From Typha latifolia (lineage: Eukaryota > Streptophyta > Magnoliopsida > Poales > Typhaceae): a stretch of DNA of 64,000 bases. Under the pieces are notes generated by a model. It saw nothing but the letters and a program-made list of their open reading frames with translations. It made no database searches and was not told the DNA's origin. Positions within the stretch are counted from its first letter, which is position 1; every line of letters begins with the position of its first letter. Positions 49,540 to 62,788 of the stretch are shown in pieces. The position numbers and the translations under genes were made by a program. The stretch covers positions 22,594,704 to 22,658,703 of the forward strand of contig CM034099.1 of the NCBI GenBank assembly GCA_019914945.1, in the 5' to 3' direction.

Positions 49540-52512
49540 GCAGGTTTTAGCATTCTTAATATATAAAAATAATTATATATGATATGTAATAGACTATATA
49601 GCATATATAAAATTGTATTAGTACAACATAATCACAGCTTTAAAGTAACATAGCTGATAACTCATAGTTTCACATCACTAATAAGTAGTTAGCAATTTAG
49701 CATTGTCTCACATCTTAGTCATTATCTAGACTCTACAGTCTACAATGATATGGAGTACGCTGTTTAGAGAGGAGACTGGTAGAGAAAGAAGGAGGTGATT
49801 GATGTAGGATGGGGTGGGGATGTGTAGAGCGGCAAAGGAAAGGAGGCGGTGGATGGTGGGTGAGGGGGTGGGCGGTGGGTAGCTGTGAGAGAGACTATGA
49901 GAGTGAGAGAGAGACTGTGTGAGAGAAATAAGGAGAGAAAATAGTTCACCACCACCGCCACCGTCGTCGTCAAGTCACCGGTCAGCAAACGAGAGGAACA
50001 ATTAGGAGTGAAAATAGATCAGATACAGATATTGGACAGAAAAATAAATTTTGAAATCATATCATAACTAAACGGATACGGATACTTTTCGGATACGAAT
50101 CAGATAATTTCGAATATGGATCATACCTTTTTTAGATATGAATCGGATCTTAAACAAATACATATCGAATCTTAAATGAATTGCGACATTTCTTTTAGGC
50201 ACAAAGAGTTTCACAAAAATAATTACTTGCATATCAAATAAATATACTTTGCAAAATCAATCTCTAGAAACAACATAGAACACATCATTAATAATCATAT
50301 CAGTATTCACCATCTAAATGAGCAAGAAACAACAAATCATAATATAACATTATTAACAAGACTATACAACACAAAGAATAATAAATCACTTCAATTGAGC
50401 ATCAACATACAAACAGATTCTATTTCTAACTTCACGAACTTCAGTTGATTTCAACATACAATCACTCCATTTACATTAACTTCAAGAAAATTAAATTAAC
50501 AAAGTTCAAATACAAAGTCTAGACACAAGTTCACACTAACTTCAAGAAAATTAAATTAACACAGGTTTAAATATAAAATATAGACACAAATTCACATTAA
50601 CTTCAACAAATTAAATTAAAACAAATATACAAAATATGAACATTTCAAAGTTAGAGAGAAACAAAAACATCCAACTATCCAAACAATCCTCCTCTTTTAA
50701 GTGCATCTGTAAAATAAACGAATACTATTAGATTAATTGTTGAACTAAAACTCTATAAATTGAAACTAGAATAATCAACTTGAAACTAAGGTAAGGAAAA
50801 TAGAAAATCTGCAGGGATGTACTTCTTACATTTTCAAGTTTATCGAATGGGTTCAATAGTGGTACAGTTAGCAATGGCTAAAGATCCAAAAGCTATTTTT
50901 TCAAGAGATTGGATGGCCTCCAACTTTGTGAAGTTTCTGAACTAAAACCTGACACTCATATATTTGCTGTATATGGTCTGTATTCCTTGGTCTTTGTTCT
51001 TTGGTGTTCTATTATATGTTTAAGCTATTATATTGATTTAGTCTGAGACTATCTATCACATTCTGAAGGTGATAATTTTTTTAAACCGGCTACCTACATC
51101 ATTGAGGCGATTTGTGTCAAATTATATGAGGACACAACAGAGAGACTCAAAGAAACGGAGGCTAGCTTTTGTCCAAGAGAAATGATTTATGCTAGTTTGA
51201 AACTAAGCTCGAGGTAGGAGGCTAACCGTGAATGGAGGGGGCTCTCAAAGTGGAAGGCGAGCTCGAGGTAGAGAGGCCGAGGATCTTGGCGACGGCGGAG
51301 AGACGGTGGCTTGACGACGGAGGAGATGAATAGGGTGATCAGGCTTCAACTCTCGTTCGTGGCAGCTAGGGCTAGAGAAAGATGACGAGATGAAGAGTAG
51401 AAACTAGTGAGGAGCAGCAGCCTAACGACGGGGATCGTGTTAGCAGGGTTCGGGTCGGGTCGGGTTCGGGTCGAGTTCGGGTCATGGTATGGTATGGCAG
51501 TGCAAACACGAACACTCGTTTATTAAACGGCTAAGACTAAGAGTTTTTAAACAGTAATATGCTCCATTTATTAAACATATTACACGGTAACACGGGTCAT
51601 TTAATGGGTCATTAAGTGGCACAATATATATATATTTGTTTATGATCTATTCGAGTTATAAATAAATTGATTCATATTATTAATGAGTTTTTTGTGTTAA
51701 AAATAAGTTAGTTTGATCATTGACGGGTTAATGGGGTCATAAATGAGTTGGCGGGTCAAGTTATAAATAGGTCAATTGGGTTGAGGAAAATAAATATAAA
51801 CATAACCCACTTAATAATCAAGTTAGACGGGTTGATCCATTTATGACTTATACATATTTGGAAGTCAAGTTATCACGTCAGATAACTGAGTTAGGTAAAT
51901 TTTTACCACCTCTACGGCTCTACCTAATGGGTTGTGTTCTAATAGATAGTGGTTATAAGTATATCATTTGAGTAAAGAAATATTTGATATTCGTATCTGA
52001 AAAATACAACCTATATATATATTCAAATATTTCTCAAAAAGCCGATTCATACCAAAATCCAACTTCTTGACCTGAATTAAATTTAGATTGGATTGGATCA
52101 GAATTAATCTGACCCATTTTCAACCCCGGAACTGTCGTGTCAAAGAGAGCCAAAGAGAAAGAAGGGCTCTACTTAGGATTGGGGATTTGGTTTCCTGCCA
52201 GGTTTCCTTTTTATTAGTTAAGCCCGATCATCTAAAATCTAATCTGATCCGCTAACCGCTATTGGATGGTGGATCCATGCTGGATACTCGTGACTTCAAT
52301 CTCATACCATTTGGTGAAGATCGAAGGGGTTATCTGCAAAAAGAAACTCTTATATTTATACTAGTAGTAAAATTAGATAATTAAAACTAAATATATTTAA
52401 TTTGTTTATACTAGCAAAAAAAATTTTTTTAATATATATATGTCTTCCTATGTAAATGTTACTTATACCTATTCTTCCTACATCCTCATCATAAGACCTG
52501 GCTCTTCCTCCC
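49540..52512. other. repeat-rich intergenic region
   Basis: A GAGAGA/GTGAG-rich stretch (49780-49930), sequence with repeated CGGATACGG/GGATACG words (50010-50160) typical of hAT-type element ends, A+T-rich DNA, a GC-rich patch (51190-51480) ending in GGGTTCGGGTCGGG repeats, then repeats of GGGTCA/GGGTTG words to 51900 and a possible second element end near 52090-52130. No host gene recognised. Confidence 0.5.
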
Positions 52513-53678
52513 ATGATGTTGGAATTCCTACTACCTATCCTACTCATCCTGCCAGTGCTACTCGCTCTTCTTCTTTATCCTCACAAGAAGAACAAAGGAG
52601 GAGAGCAATTCTCACGTAAAGCTTCCTCCAGGACCTCCACCAGATCGGACGGCGGCGCCTCCACCACTCCCTATGGCAGCTCTCGAAACAGTAGGGCCCC
52701 CTCATGCACCTGAAGCTCGGTCGTCGTCTCCTCCGCGGAGGTCGCCAAAGAGGTCCTCAAGACGCATGATCCCAAATAGTGCTGCAGCCGACCGTCCCGC
52801 GCCGGCTCGACGAAGCTCTCGTACGATCGCTCCGACGTGGCGTTCATGGCGTACGGAAGAGCAATGGAGGGAGCTGAGAAAGATTCGTGCGATCCATCTC
52901 TTTAGCACCGGGAAGGTGGCCTCGATCGTTTCGATCCGTAAGGGAAGAAGAAGTGGAACGAATTATGAGCTCGACGATATCTCCTAGCTCAGTCGGTTCA
53001 CTCCCCGTCAACCTAAGCGAAGAGTTCCTCGCACTCCCGAACAATATAACACGTAGAATCGCTTTTGGAAGGCGATATCTTGGTGATGGTTGCGGGTTTG
53101 AGAGGATTAATTCCGCGAGGAAGCCCAAGCCATATATGTTTGCTGGCTTCTTCGTCGCTGACTACTTACGGATGGCCGGCCGGATCGACGTGCTAAGAGG
53201 AATGCGAAAAAGGCTCGACAAGAGCTTTGCCGATCTCGATCGCTTCTACAACACGTCATCGATGACCATCTTCATAGGGTGAGGCAGGAACAATTACGTG
53301 ATGATCACAACGAAGATATCGTGGATGTGCTGCTATGCATCCAGAGGGATGAGAAGCATCTGACCGATGATCACATCAAAGGTGTTCTCATGGTACGTAA
53401 CTTAATTCAGATATTTATAAATATTTAAACACTCGTTGATCAACTATATTTTTCTAAAATTAATGCACACACACACACACTCTACTTCCTTTCAATCTTT
53501 ATCAATTGGCTGTAGAATATCTTCATTGGTGGGATAGACACGTCCTCGGTAATCTTAGGGTGGGCAATGTCGGGGCTGATGAGGCATCCAGTGAAGTAAT
53601 TAGAGGTGCCATCAATCAAAAGGCAAGGTGGACGAGAGTGACCTTCACCGACTTCACTACATCAAATCCATCGTAAAG
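52513..53678 (+). pseudogene. CYP71-type cytochrome P450, decayed
   Basis: Starts with a hydrophobic anchor (MMLEFLLPILLILPVLLALLLY). Pieces in shifting frames then read LHQIGRRRLHHSLWQLS, GPLMHLKLG, SYDRSDVAFMAYG-like sequence, EQWRELRKI, HLFSTGKVAS, NLSEEFLALPNNITRRIAFGR, GFFVADYL, IDVLRGMRKRLDKSFADLDRFY and DDHNEDIVDVLLCIQRDEKHLTDDHIKGVLM. After an intron (donor near 53393, acceptor before 53515) comes NIFIGGIDTSSVILGWAMSGLMRHPVK, the I-helix, with GGIDTSS for the usual AGTDTSS. It stops after GKVDESDLHRLHYIKSIVK, just before the ETLR K-helix motif, so the haem-binding half is missing. Many frameshifts and an in-frame stop make it non-functional. The intron position is the conserved CYP71-clan one, so it is a gene duplicate. 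Confidence 0.9.
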
Positions 53679-54389
53679 GGTACCTTGTTATTTCTATGTT
53701 ACTTTCAAGAGAATTAATTATCATTAGTAGAGTTGATAAATAATTTTTTCATAATTAAGGAAATTATGGATTCAATTCCAACTCTAAATAATATTAAGAA
53801 TAAATTATTTAGTAATTTAATGACTTGGCTCGATTCAATTAATGGCTCGACATTACAGTTATCTTGGAGGAGTAGCTTGACAGCACAATAATTTAAATCA
53901 GGTCTCAGCGGCATTTAGTTCAAAACAACTATTTGACGATGCATATAATTTAAAGTATAGACTAGACAGCTAAAAATTTGATAGAGCTTAAGTGTCTCTG
54001 TATATATATGAATAATTGACATTTTGTTCGTCTCATATTTAATCTTTGAACTCATGAAAGATAAAAAAAAATATTACTTCCAAGAGAAACATCCCAAAAT
54101 GTGAATACCAATGAGTATGACATTCCGGGAATCGTAGTCTAAGTTATGCTGCTCTGTTTACAAAGCTAGCAGTGAGGTTTTGGTTCATATAATTGAAAAA
54201 AAGTAAAAAGTTTTAAATAATCAAATATATTTACTTGAATGACTCTAAACGGGTCGGATTTGGCCGAGGGTTTTCCGGCCCAAGCTAATGGACCGTTTTG
54301 TTTTTTAACCGTTTGATTCGAACCTTACGACCCAAGTCGCCCCCACCCCACCCATAGAAGGCCAAAGCCTTAGTAGCTCTCGTTGTCTA
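53679..54389. other. intergenic
   Basis: A+T-rich, then the NHP2 promoter side, with TGGGCC (minus orientation GGCCCA) near 54280. No gene seen. Confidence 0.5.
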
Positions 54390-54398
54390 AAACCCTAA
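54390..54398 (+). promoter_or_regulatory. telo-box upstream of NHP2
   Basis: AAACCCTAA 20 bp before the start codon. A GGCCCA (site II reverse) lies about 130 bp upstream. The telo-box/site II pair is known for plant ribosome-biogenesis genes and fits this one. Confidence 0.65.
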
Positions 54399-54418
54399 TC
54401 AAAATCGTGGAGGGGAAG

Positions 54419-56458
54419 ATGGGCAGCGATAGCGAGACGGAGAAATCCGCGAAGGAGAGGAAGAAGCTAATGGCGCTCGCACCAATAGCCAAGCCCCTCG
54501 CAGGGAAGAAGCTTTGCAAGAGGACCCTCAAGCTCGTAAGAAGAGGTGATTTTTTTTCTTCTTTTTCCTATCACTTCTTGATGATTTATTTTGTAATTAC
54601 TTCTCGGTTATTTTCGATGAAAAAGAAGCAGTCCTTTTGTATCTTCTTTATAATTTTAGAAGTGGGTTTCCCGATTTCTAATGCTATTCAAGGAGAGATT
54701 AGTAGTAGCCGCGATGTGATCTTTCGTTGCAGGATGTGATGAAATTTATTGGGTTTGATTCCTGTATATGATGTCTTTTTGTTCCATTATATTGATTGTA
54801 GGAAGTCTGACATTTGTTTATATAATTATTTTTTCTATTTATTCGTTAAAATTTCGTAACCTAATTTGAGGGTTCTGTGATATGGGCTGCCAGCTTCTGA
54901 ATCCAAGTGCTTGAAAAGAGGAGTGAAGGAGGTAGTAAAGAGCATCCGCCGAGGTCACAAAGGGTTGGTCTTCTTGCCCATTTTCAATATTTTAAATTCA
55001 GTTAACATCTAGTCATAATTTAGAAAGGGTTCGTTTTGCTATGCTTTTCCTCCTGTTTATTTCATAGAAAAGCGAATTGATGGTGTGTGATTTTACATTC
55101 TCGAATTTCTCTTTTGACCTAATGCAGAAAACTGGTAAACACAATCCACACAAGCATTGGCTATGCATAGATGATAGATCAATAAACTGAGTACAGTTAG
55201 ATCAGTTACTATGAAAGCAATCTCCCCAAATCTGTTAGCAATCTGATGCTATAATTGTTTGTCAACTGCATAATTTTTTTAAAAATATTTAATTGATTTT
55301 GGTCTATCTGATTCTAGGTTGTGTGTGATTGCTGGAAATATTTCTCCTATTGATGTGATAACGCATGTCCCAGTATTATGCGAAGAAGCGGAAATTCCAT
55401 ACATATACATCCCTTCAAAAGAGGTCAGTTGTTATCACTATATGCAATCATTTTCAATTTAAACTTTTGTGTATAACCATCATGTTAGCATGCCCTTTTC
55501 TGAAGTCTGCGAAAAAGGAACCTCTGCGGCGAAGTAATATATGCTGTAAATGCCCTTTAGATATGCAGATGAAGATTTATTGGGGGCATGCGTCAATTAA
55601 GCCTGAAGAATTCTAGTTCAATTGAATTATGCGATATATAAATCTCAAAGGGTTACTCTTGCATCTGAAATCCAGACCTATCCTCCATCCAGATCAACTT
55701 AACAAAAGTTGCAAAGGCAAATCAGAAACTTATGTGTGGATAAAGAAAGCAGAGTCAATGGTGGTGGTTTCAAGTGAAAATATAATTAACGGCTATAGTT
55801 CTCTGCAGCCGCCAGATATGATAGTTGATTCATCCTTACTGTAGAGTTGGCCAATTTTTATGTCTGTTTTGTTCGTCTATTGAACCTCTAGGTCCACCGC
55901 AGGGAGAGTTTGTTGCCAGGACTAATATTGTTTTCCCATCTTGTTAGTCTCTCCAAAATTGCTACAAAGTCTTGCTTCAATTTTCCTGCTACCTTTCTCA
56001 CTAGAGAGATCTGAAACTTGATGTCCTCCCTCCATCAAAGTTTTCTAGTTCAGCTATTTTTGTGTTTATGCAGTATGATGAATGGGTTTATCTTGTATAT
56101 TAAATATATACATAACCATACTCATTCATCAGTCATGGGTATGCTCCTGTTGATTATTGGTGTGACTTATTTAATGACTTATCAAGTGTGAAGCTTTTCT
56201 AATTTGTGTCGCAGAACTAGTAGTGTTATTTGTTTTAGAAATTGCAGCGCTGCTCATTGTTGACATGTTTGTTCTGGGTGTTTCTCTTCCTTCCAGGATC
56301 TTGCTACTGCTGGGGCTACTAAGAGACCTACCTGCTGTGTGTTAGTGCTAACAAAGCCAACCAAAGGGGAATTAGACAATGAGGTGAGGGAGAAACTGCA
56401 ATCGGATTACAAGCAAGTAGTCTCAGATGTTGTTGAGCTTACATCCTCCATGTTTTGA
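54419..56458 (+). CDS. NHP2: H/ACA ribonucleoprotein subunit 2 (NHP2-like)
   Basis: Exons 54419-54545, 54894-54963, 55318-55423 and 56297-56458 give 154 residues. A charged N-terminus (GSDSETEKSAKERKK) is followed by ALAPIAKPLAGKKLCKRTLKLVRR and a complete L7Ae/Gadd45 RNA-binding domain: KRGVKEVVKSIRRGHKGLCV, the signature AGNISPIDVITHVPVLCEE, IPYIYIPSKEDLATAGATKRPTCCVLV. NHP2 binds the upper stem of H/ACA guide RNAs together with dyskerin, NOP10 and GAR1, supporting rRNA pseudouridylation in nucleoli and Cajal bodies. Length matches the family. The start is the ATG that begins the conserved acidic leader; an in-frame non-ATG extension upstream is not used. The gene seems intact. The promoter carries a telo-box. 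Confidence 0.94.
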
Positions 56459-58768
56459 CAAATATGGTCGATAAGAAAATTGAACCTAATTGAGTTGCTT
56501 ATTTTGTTTCAATCATTGGGATGCCTGCTGGAAAGTGAAAAGGTGGCGATATTCATATAGAACCATGGCAATGTATGCTAGCACGCAATTCATTTATATC
56601 AGCGCAAATGCGGTTTCTTTCTTATTGCCATCCATGGTGTATTAAGATCTCTAGGAACAAAATCTATCTTTAATCTCTTGCATACGGAAGAACAGATTTC
56701 TTTGGTAATAGCGTGAGCATGATGTTATGTAGCCTTTTTCTCCTCACTGCAATTGTGCTAAGGGAATCAAGAAAACATTCACATATAGTCACGAGTCATA
56801 CTTTGCAAAAGGTCAAAATTGACCACCATTAGTTTTAAATAGATGATCAAGGTTGCATAAGTGAGACATTTTTGTGAGTTTTTGACTATTTTATGTCTGC
56901 TCATCAAACATTGTACCTAAGTGAGTTTGAAATTTATTCAAGAGGCTAAGTAAATTTTAGTCGACATGGATATTATACAAGAAATTTTATACCCATAGAT
57001 AGAAATTATTATTTGAGTTGGTAGGTTTTTTTTAAATATAAATCATTTTTTATACTTGATCTTGGGCCCGCGTAAATAACAAATGATAAAGTTATATAGA
57101 TTGCTAAATAAGTAGTTTACACAATAATATTTATTTTACTATGGGTTCTAAAAGGTTGTTAAATAAATTTAAAACTCAATTAATTTGGTACAATGCTTTG
57201 GAGGAGCATATCTATGATGGTACACACTACTCTAAAAGAGGCCAAGGGGAATGGAAAAGGAGAACCCAACAAAGATATGCACGAACTTATCTCGAGTTTA
57301 GTACCATCCTTTGGCCGAGCAAACAAAAGATGGGATTTGGGACTGTAATGAATGGCTAAACTTGGGGAATAGTGAGATTCTCTTAGGATGATCTCAGCCT
57401 TTACCAACAATGACAACTTCATCTTTCAAATTGTTGTCTATCTCTCTCTTCAAATCTTGAGCTAGATTTTATGAATAATAGTTTATGCCAATTTTTCAGC
57501 GACAAACTAGCCAAATCTTTCTTACTTCTTATTAGTATTAATGATAGGTCTTATGAATCAATGACAAAGCTCATTGATTTAATTTTTTCGGAAGAGGACT
57601 AGAGTTGATATTTAAGAAAAAAAAATCCATCCAAATGTTATTATGCATGATTTGAATTCGTTATGATTATTTTTTTCAGATTTAGTCTAATTATTTAGTT
57701 TATATATTGTGGAGAATATACTCTTTACAACGATTGATTAAAAAATGATAGAAGATTCTTTTGGTGTAAAACCCACTGTTTGCATATCTGAATCTGCCTT
57801 GCACGTCAAAGGGGAAAAGTGTGTTTATATGCCCATTGTTTGGCTCCCTTTTGACCTTTTAGATGCTGTCTTTGGCTTTTTGAACTGCAGCTGTGGAGCA
57901 TATACGATATGATTTAAGTTGCCTTTTGGAGTCTCGAATTGCCCGAAATATTCTTAACTTTCCATCAGCGGCCATGGAGAGCATTATGGGATTTGATGAG
58001 GATTGACAGAGGAAATATAGTTCTCTTTGCAACATAAGTTAAGCTGAAGAATTCCTATCAAATATGATGTGGGTTTGGACTAATGCTACAGTGGATTGTC
58101 TTTGAATTGTGGACTCCAAGAAATGGCTCAATGATCATTCCCTTCCACATCAACCTCTGCTCCTGAGTGGATGAAAGATAGCTATGGTCCTCCCCCATGA
58201 GCTTTCCTTGAACCACTAAGTCCATTCTTAATCCAACAAGGCTAAAGTAATTTTATTCTTACTTCCACTTGCCATTCTTTATTTTAACTAAGCTTAGTAC
58301 CTCACATAAGAGAGCACTTCTTTCTCATCCCAAAACATATCCTCATCACTTATTAAATACTTCATGAAATGTGTCACAATATTCTCTCTAACACACTTCC
58401 CAAGCAAGTGTTTCAGCTGCCCCCACCAAGGAATTTCTTTACAATTATTGATCCAAACATCTCTTTATTTAACTCCTAAAAGAAAATGCTTAGAATGTTT
58501 GTTTTTCTTTCAGTATACTTGCTATTTCCAGCAGCCTCAGGTGGCAGGCATGTTTTGTTCTCTCCCTCTCTTTTCTGCTTTACTTGCTACCATGAAAATA
58601 AGCATCTCCTTGCTGTGTCATGGCTGCTACTGACATCAACCAGAGGCAGATGGCCAGTCAAGAACCCAAGTAATGCTTTCATCTCTTGATAAGTCTGCAA
58701 GTCCTCAAATTCCACTCACAGGCTGTGCTTCATAAATGGGTCTCTCTTCTTTGGAGCTTGCTGGTTTA
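56459..58768. other. intergenic between NHP2 and the receptor kinase
   Basis: NHP2 3' flank followed by A+T-rich DNA and the receptor kinase promoter side. Open frames at 57141-57359 and 58364-58689 show no recognised domain. Confidence 0.5.
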
Positions 58769-61700
58769 ATGGGAGCAAAGGCTTGGAGCAAAGGGATGTT
58801 TATTATGGCTTTGCTATCTTCTTGGATTGCTGCAGCTGGCCTTCTCTCCCCTAAAGGTGTAAACCCTGAAGGTAGATTCTTCTCCCTTCTTTTTTAGCAG
58901 GCAAGTGAAGATTAATGAGGCTCTTTCGTTTGTGTCTTTTTCTTGTCTCAGTACTAGCTTTGATTGGTCTCAAAAATTCTTTCACGGATCCTCATGGTGT
59001 TCTTAACAACTGGGATCCGGACTCTGTTGATCCATGCGGCTGGACCTCGGTTACATGTTCATCACAGTACCTGGTCATTATGTTGTGAGTCTTTACCATA
59101 TCTTTTATCACTCTCCATTAAGTTGGGGTCGCCATTAGAGAAGAGTTATTTAGTTTCTGTTGCTGTTTCTGCAGAGAAGTTCCAAACCGGAATTTATCTG
59201 GTACACTATCTCCAAGCATAGGGAACTTGACCAACCTTGAGTCTGTGTAAGTTCCCCCCTTAGATGGGTTTAATACTTTATCCATCTTCTCCATTCTCTG
59301 CTGGTTTTTAGCTTCTTCTTATTGGTATGCTTTTATAATCTAATTAGTGCCTGGGGTTAAATGTTCTCTAGGTTATTGCATAACAACAGCATAACAGGGT
59401 CAATCCCAAAAGAGATAGGGAAAATATCAAATCTCAGAACACTTGATCTCTCAAACAACCACCTAACTGGCAAAATCCCAACATCTATAGTCCATCTGGC
59501 AAGCCTTCAGTATCTGTGAGTAAATAATAAAATAGATTGTATTTTTAGATCATGTCAGCGGTCTTTTCTTACCCAGGTTTACTGAAAATTTTCTCTTGTT
59601 TCTTACTTCCTCTGTGAAATGTACCAGGAAGCTTAACAATAATAGTCTAACTGGAGAATGTCCTTCGTCAAATGCTGACCAGACACAGCTAGTATTTCTG
59701 TAAGTCCACTGACTTTAACTTATGATGCAGAATTCCTTGTTAGTAAAACCTTTAACGGAAGTAACTTTCTGTGTCTTTGATGATTCAGGGATTTGTCTTA
59801 TAATAACTTGAGCGGAACTATACCTGGGACTTTGGCAAGGACATTTAAGTAAGACTTGAAATTTTCAATCCTTCTCCTCTTTTGCATTTTAGTTTCACAA
59901 ATGGTGGCTTAAGTTCATTGATGTTAGCAATATCAGATAGTGTGAGACTGTATATGGCTATATGCAGTGCATAATTGAACCACTAGTGATACGAAACTGA
60001 GTTGATGTATCATCTTTTATATTTTCCATAATACGTTAGGGAAATTTCTTTTCTTTCATTAAAGCATTTGAAAGATTGAGTTGAAGCACTAAGACTAAGT
60101 TAATGGTGCTCCATTGTTACACTAAAGATGAATTCTGAACTTATACTATCGTTCATTTCTTGCAGCATTGTTGGAAATCCGCTGATTTGTGGTACTGGTT
60201 CAAAGCAAGAGTGCTACAGGACAATGCCTATGCCTCTGTCGTACAATCTGAATAGTTCAATTAGTAATGGTTCATCCTAAAGATCTTTAATTGATACTTT
60301 TTCCTGTCATATTTATTGTTAGGTGGTTTTTTAAACTAAGTTTGCAGTCCTAAAATGGTCAAATTCCTGCCTATTATTTTTTTCCCTTCCCAGTACTTAA
60401 TTTCTCTGTAAGCTTTGTCAGTTTTCGGAATAGGGCATAAGTTAGTGCTAATTTATCAAAAGAAATTTGATGCTACATCCATCGATTATAATATATTCTG
60501 TTGATACCTTTCTGATCTAATTTTCTTCAAGTGATGGATAGCCATCTGCTTTCTTGTTTTGACATTTCGTCTTGCTAATTGTCATCATTTCCGCTCATCA
60601 GTTTTGTGCTTAAAAGCATTAGCTAGTTGGACTAAATAGGGATCAAAGTGAACTTGAAAATGGTTCTGCAGGTTTCCAGCCCACATTTTCATTATCTTTT
60701 TGGTCATGCCACTTTTTTTCTTCTATTTGTAAGATTCTGAGAAAACCCTCACTTTTGCTCCAATCTGGAAGGACCATGATTTCATTAGATCAAGAAAGAA
60801 TGAGAAGTATGTAGTCTAATTGTAAAACAATGATATGCATGATGAAACACTTGCAATATGCTTGCCTCTTTTCCTTTTCAAGTTCAGCAAAATCAATTGT
60901 ATCATCTGAACTCTTTGTTTGGTCATTTTAATATTCTGGGATTGATTTTATGTTATATGTTTTGGCTGACTGATTCCCTCTTTCTCTAATAATGTTCTCA
61001 TGAACTTTGTTAAAGGTACTTCAACTCCAGGAAAGCCAAGAAGTCATAAGATTGCTATTGCATTTGGATCCACTGTTGGTTGCATCTGTTTGCTAGTTCT
61101 TACTGGAGGAATTTTATTCTGGTTGAGGCAAAGACATAATCGACAAATCCTTGACAATGTCGATGGTCAGTAAAAGAACCTAAAATATTCTTTCTGAATC
61201 AGCTTAAAATGATGAATACTTTAGAATGTAGAGATGACTGCTGCAATTATTTTTTGATTTGTGCAAATACTGATGCAATGTTGTTATTCTTGGAGTTAAA
61301 CTAGCGAGCTCTTTGAACTGTGCAGATCAATTTAATGAGGAAGTAAGCATTGGAAACATAAAGAGGTTTCAATTCAGGGAACTTCAGATTGCAACAAGTA
61401 ATTTCAGCAGTAAGAAAATTCTAGGAAAAGGTGGCTTTGGAAATGTTTACAAAGGTCAGCTTACAGATGGAACTCTAATAGCTGTGAAAAGACTCAAGGA
61501 TGGAAATGCTGCCGGAGGAGAGAGACAGTTTCAGACTGAAGTCCAAATGAGAAGCTTGGCAGTGCATAGAAACCTACTTAGGCTGTATGGATTTTGTACG
61601 ACTGCCAAAGAGAGGCTCCTAGTTTATCCCTACATGTCCAATGGGAGTGTAGCTTCTCGGCTAAAAGGTAACTGCATCATTCCACTGCTATTTTGACCCT

Positions 61701-62788
61701 GCCTTTTTGTCAAAACATAAAAGAGAAAAAAAAAATGAAGTTATTTAGTGTATAAGAAATGTAAACATATGGTGTGCATGATGACGAGCCAATCACAGTA
61801 CAAGATAGTTCCTTAGACATAGATTTTGGTGCAAATACTGAGTAGTTTTTTTTTTCTTTTTTGTGTAAACAACAAATTCAGGTATTGCTAAGTCATTATG
61901 ATTATTTTGCCTTTGTGCTGTTGAAAGATTATTGTTATTAAAATGTCGCAGAGGTCCAGAGTTGCAATGGCATCTGTTATTAATACCCTCATGCTTCATC
62001 TCTCCTCTTTCCTTCAGGGAAGCCACCATTGGATTGGAACACTAGAAATAAAATAGCTCTAGGAGCTGCAAGAGGTCTATTATATCTTCATGAGCAGTGC
62101 AACCCCAAGATAATTCACAGAGATGTAAAGGCTGCTAATATATTGCTAGATAGCAACTTTGAAGCCATTGTAGGAGACTTTGGGCTTGCAAAGCTCATGG
62201 ATCACAAGGACTCTCATGTAACTACTGCTGTACGAGGCACTGTGGGGCACATAGCTCCAGAGTATCTCTTGACGGGCCAATCATCTGATAAAACTGATGT
62301 CTATGGATTTGGGATCCTTTTGCTCGAACTAATCACTGGTCAGACTGCATTGGAATTTGGCAAAGCATCAAATCAGAAGGGAGCCATGCTTGACTGGGTA
62401 TGTAATATTATACTTAGCCTGAGCAAGATACAAACAACAAAAATTTGCTTGTCACATTTCTTGCCTGCTTGTTTTCTTTACTTAGGTGAGAAAGTGCTAC
62501 CAAGAAAAGAATGTTGACATGCTTGTTTCTGAGGATTTAAGGGAAAATTATGATAGAATTGAGCTCGAGGAGATGGTCCAAGTGGCGCTCTTGTGCACCC
62601 AATACAGCCCAAACCAGAGGCCTAAGATGGCAGAGGTGGTCGGAATGCTCGAAGGTGATGGACGTGCAGAAAGATGGGAAGCCTCTCGCCAGGTTGAAGC
62701 CGACAAGTTCAACGTGCCTGAATCCTCATTTTGGGATCACTGCAATGAGAACAATGACTCCTCCTTTGAGCTCTCTGGACCAAGGTGA
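58769..62788 (+). CDS. NIK/CIK-type LRR receptor-like kinase (subfamily II)
   Basis: Eleven exons (58769-58871, 58952-59084, 59175-59246, 59372-59515, 59628-59699, 59789-59848, 60166-60269, 61016-61165, 61326-61667, 62018-62397, 62486-62788) give 620 residues. A signal peptide ends near residue 24 and [10 protein letters not shown] follows, the NIK-type start. Then come the LRRNT ([18 protein letters not shown]), about five LRRs encoded by short phase-2 exons, a juxtamembrane [11 protein letters not shown] segment, one membrane helix (about 243-264), and an RD kinase: glycine loop 313-318, Lys334, HRD 427-429, DFG 447-449, APEYL. It ends in LSGPR, as NIK proteins do. The family acts as co-receptors in meristem CLE signalling and in antiviral translational control. 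Which paralogue this is cannot be told. The fourth LRR reads GECPSS where GEIP is usual. The gene is intact. Confidence 0.93.

Noticed and set aside
51450..51490. GGGTTCGGGTCGGG tract as a telomere-like repeat
   Set aside because: The unit is GGGTTCGGGTC, not TTTAGGG; more likely part of a dispersed element.
57141..57359. 72-residue plus-strand frame
   Set aside because: No recognised domain, A+T-rich context, and an overlapping minus-strand frame of equal length.
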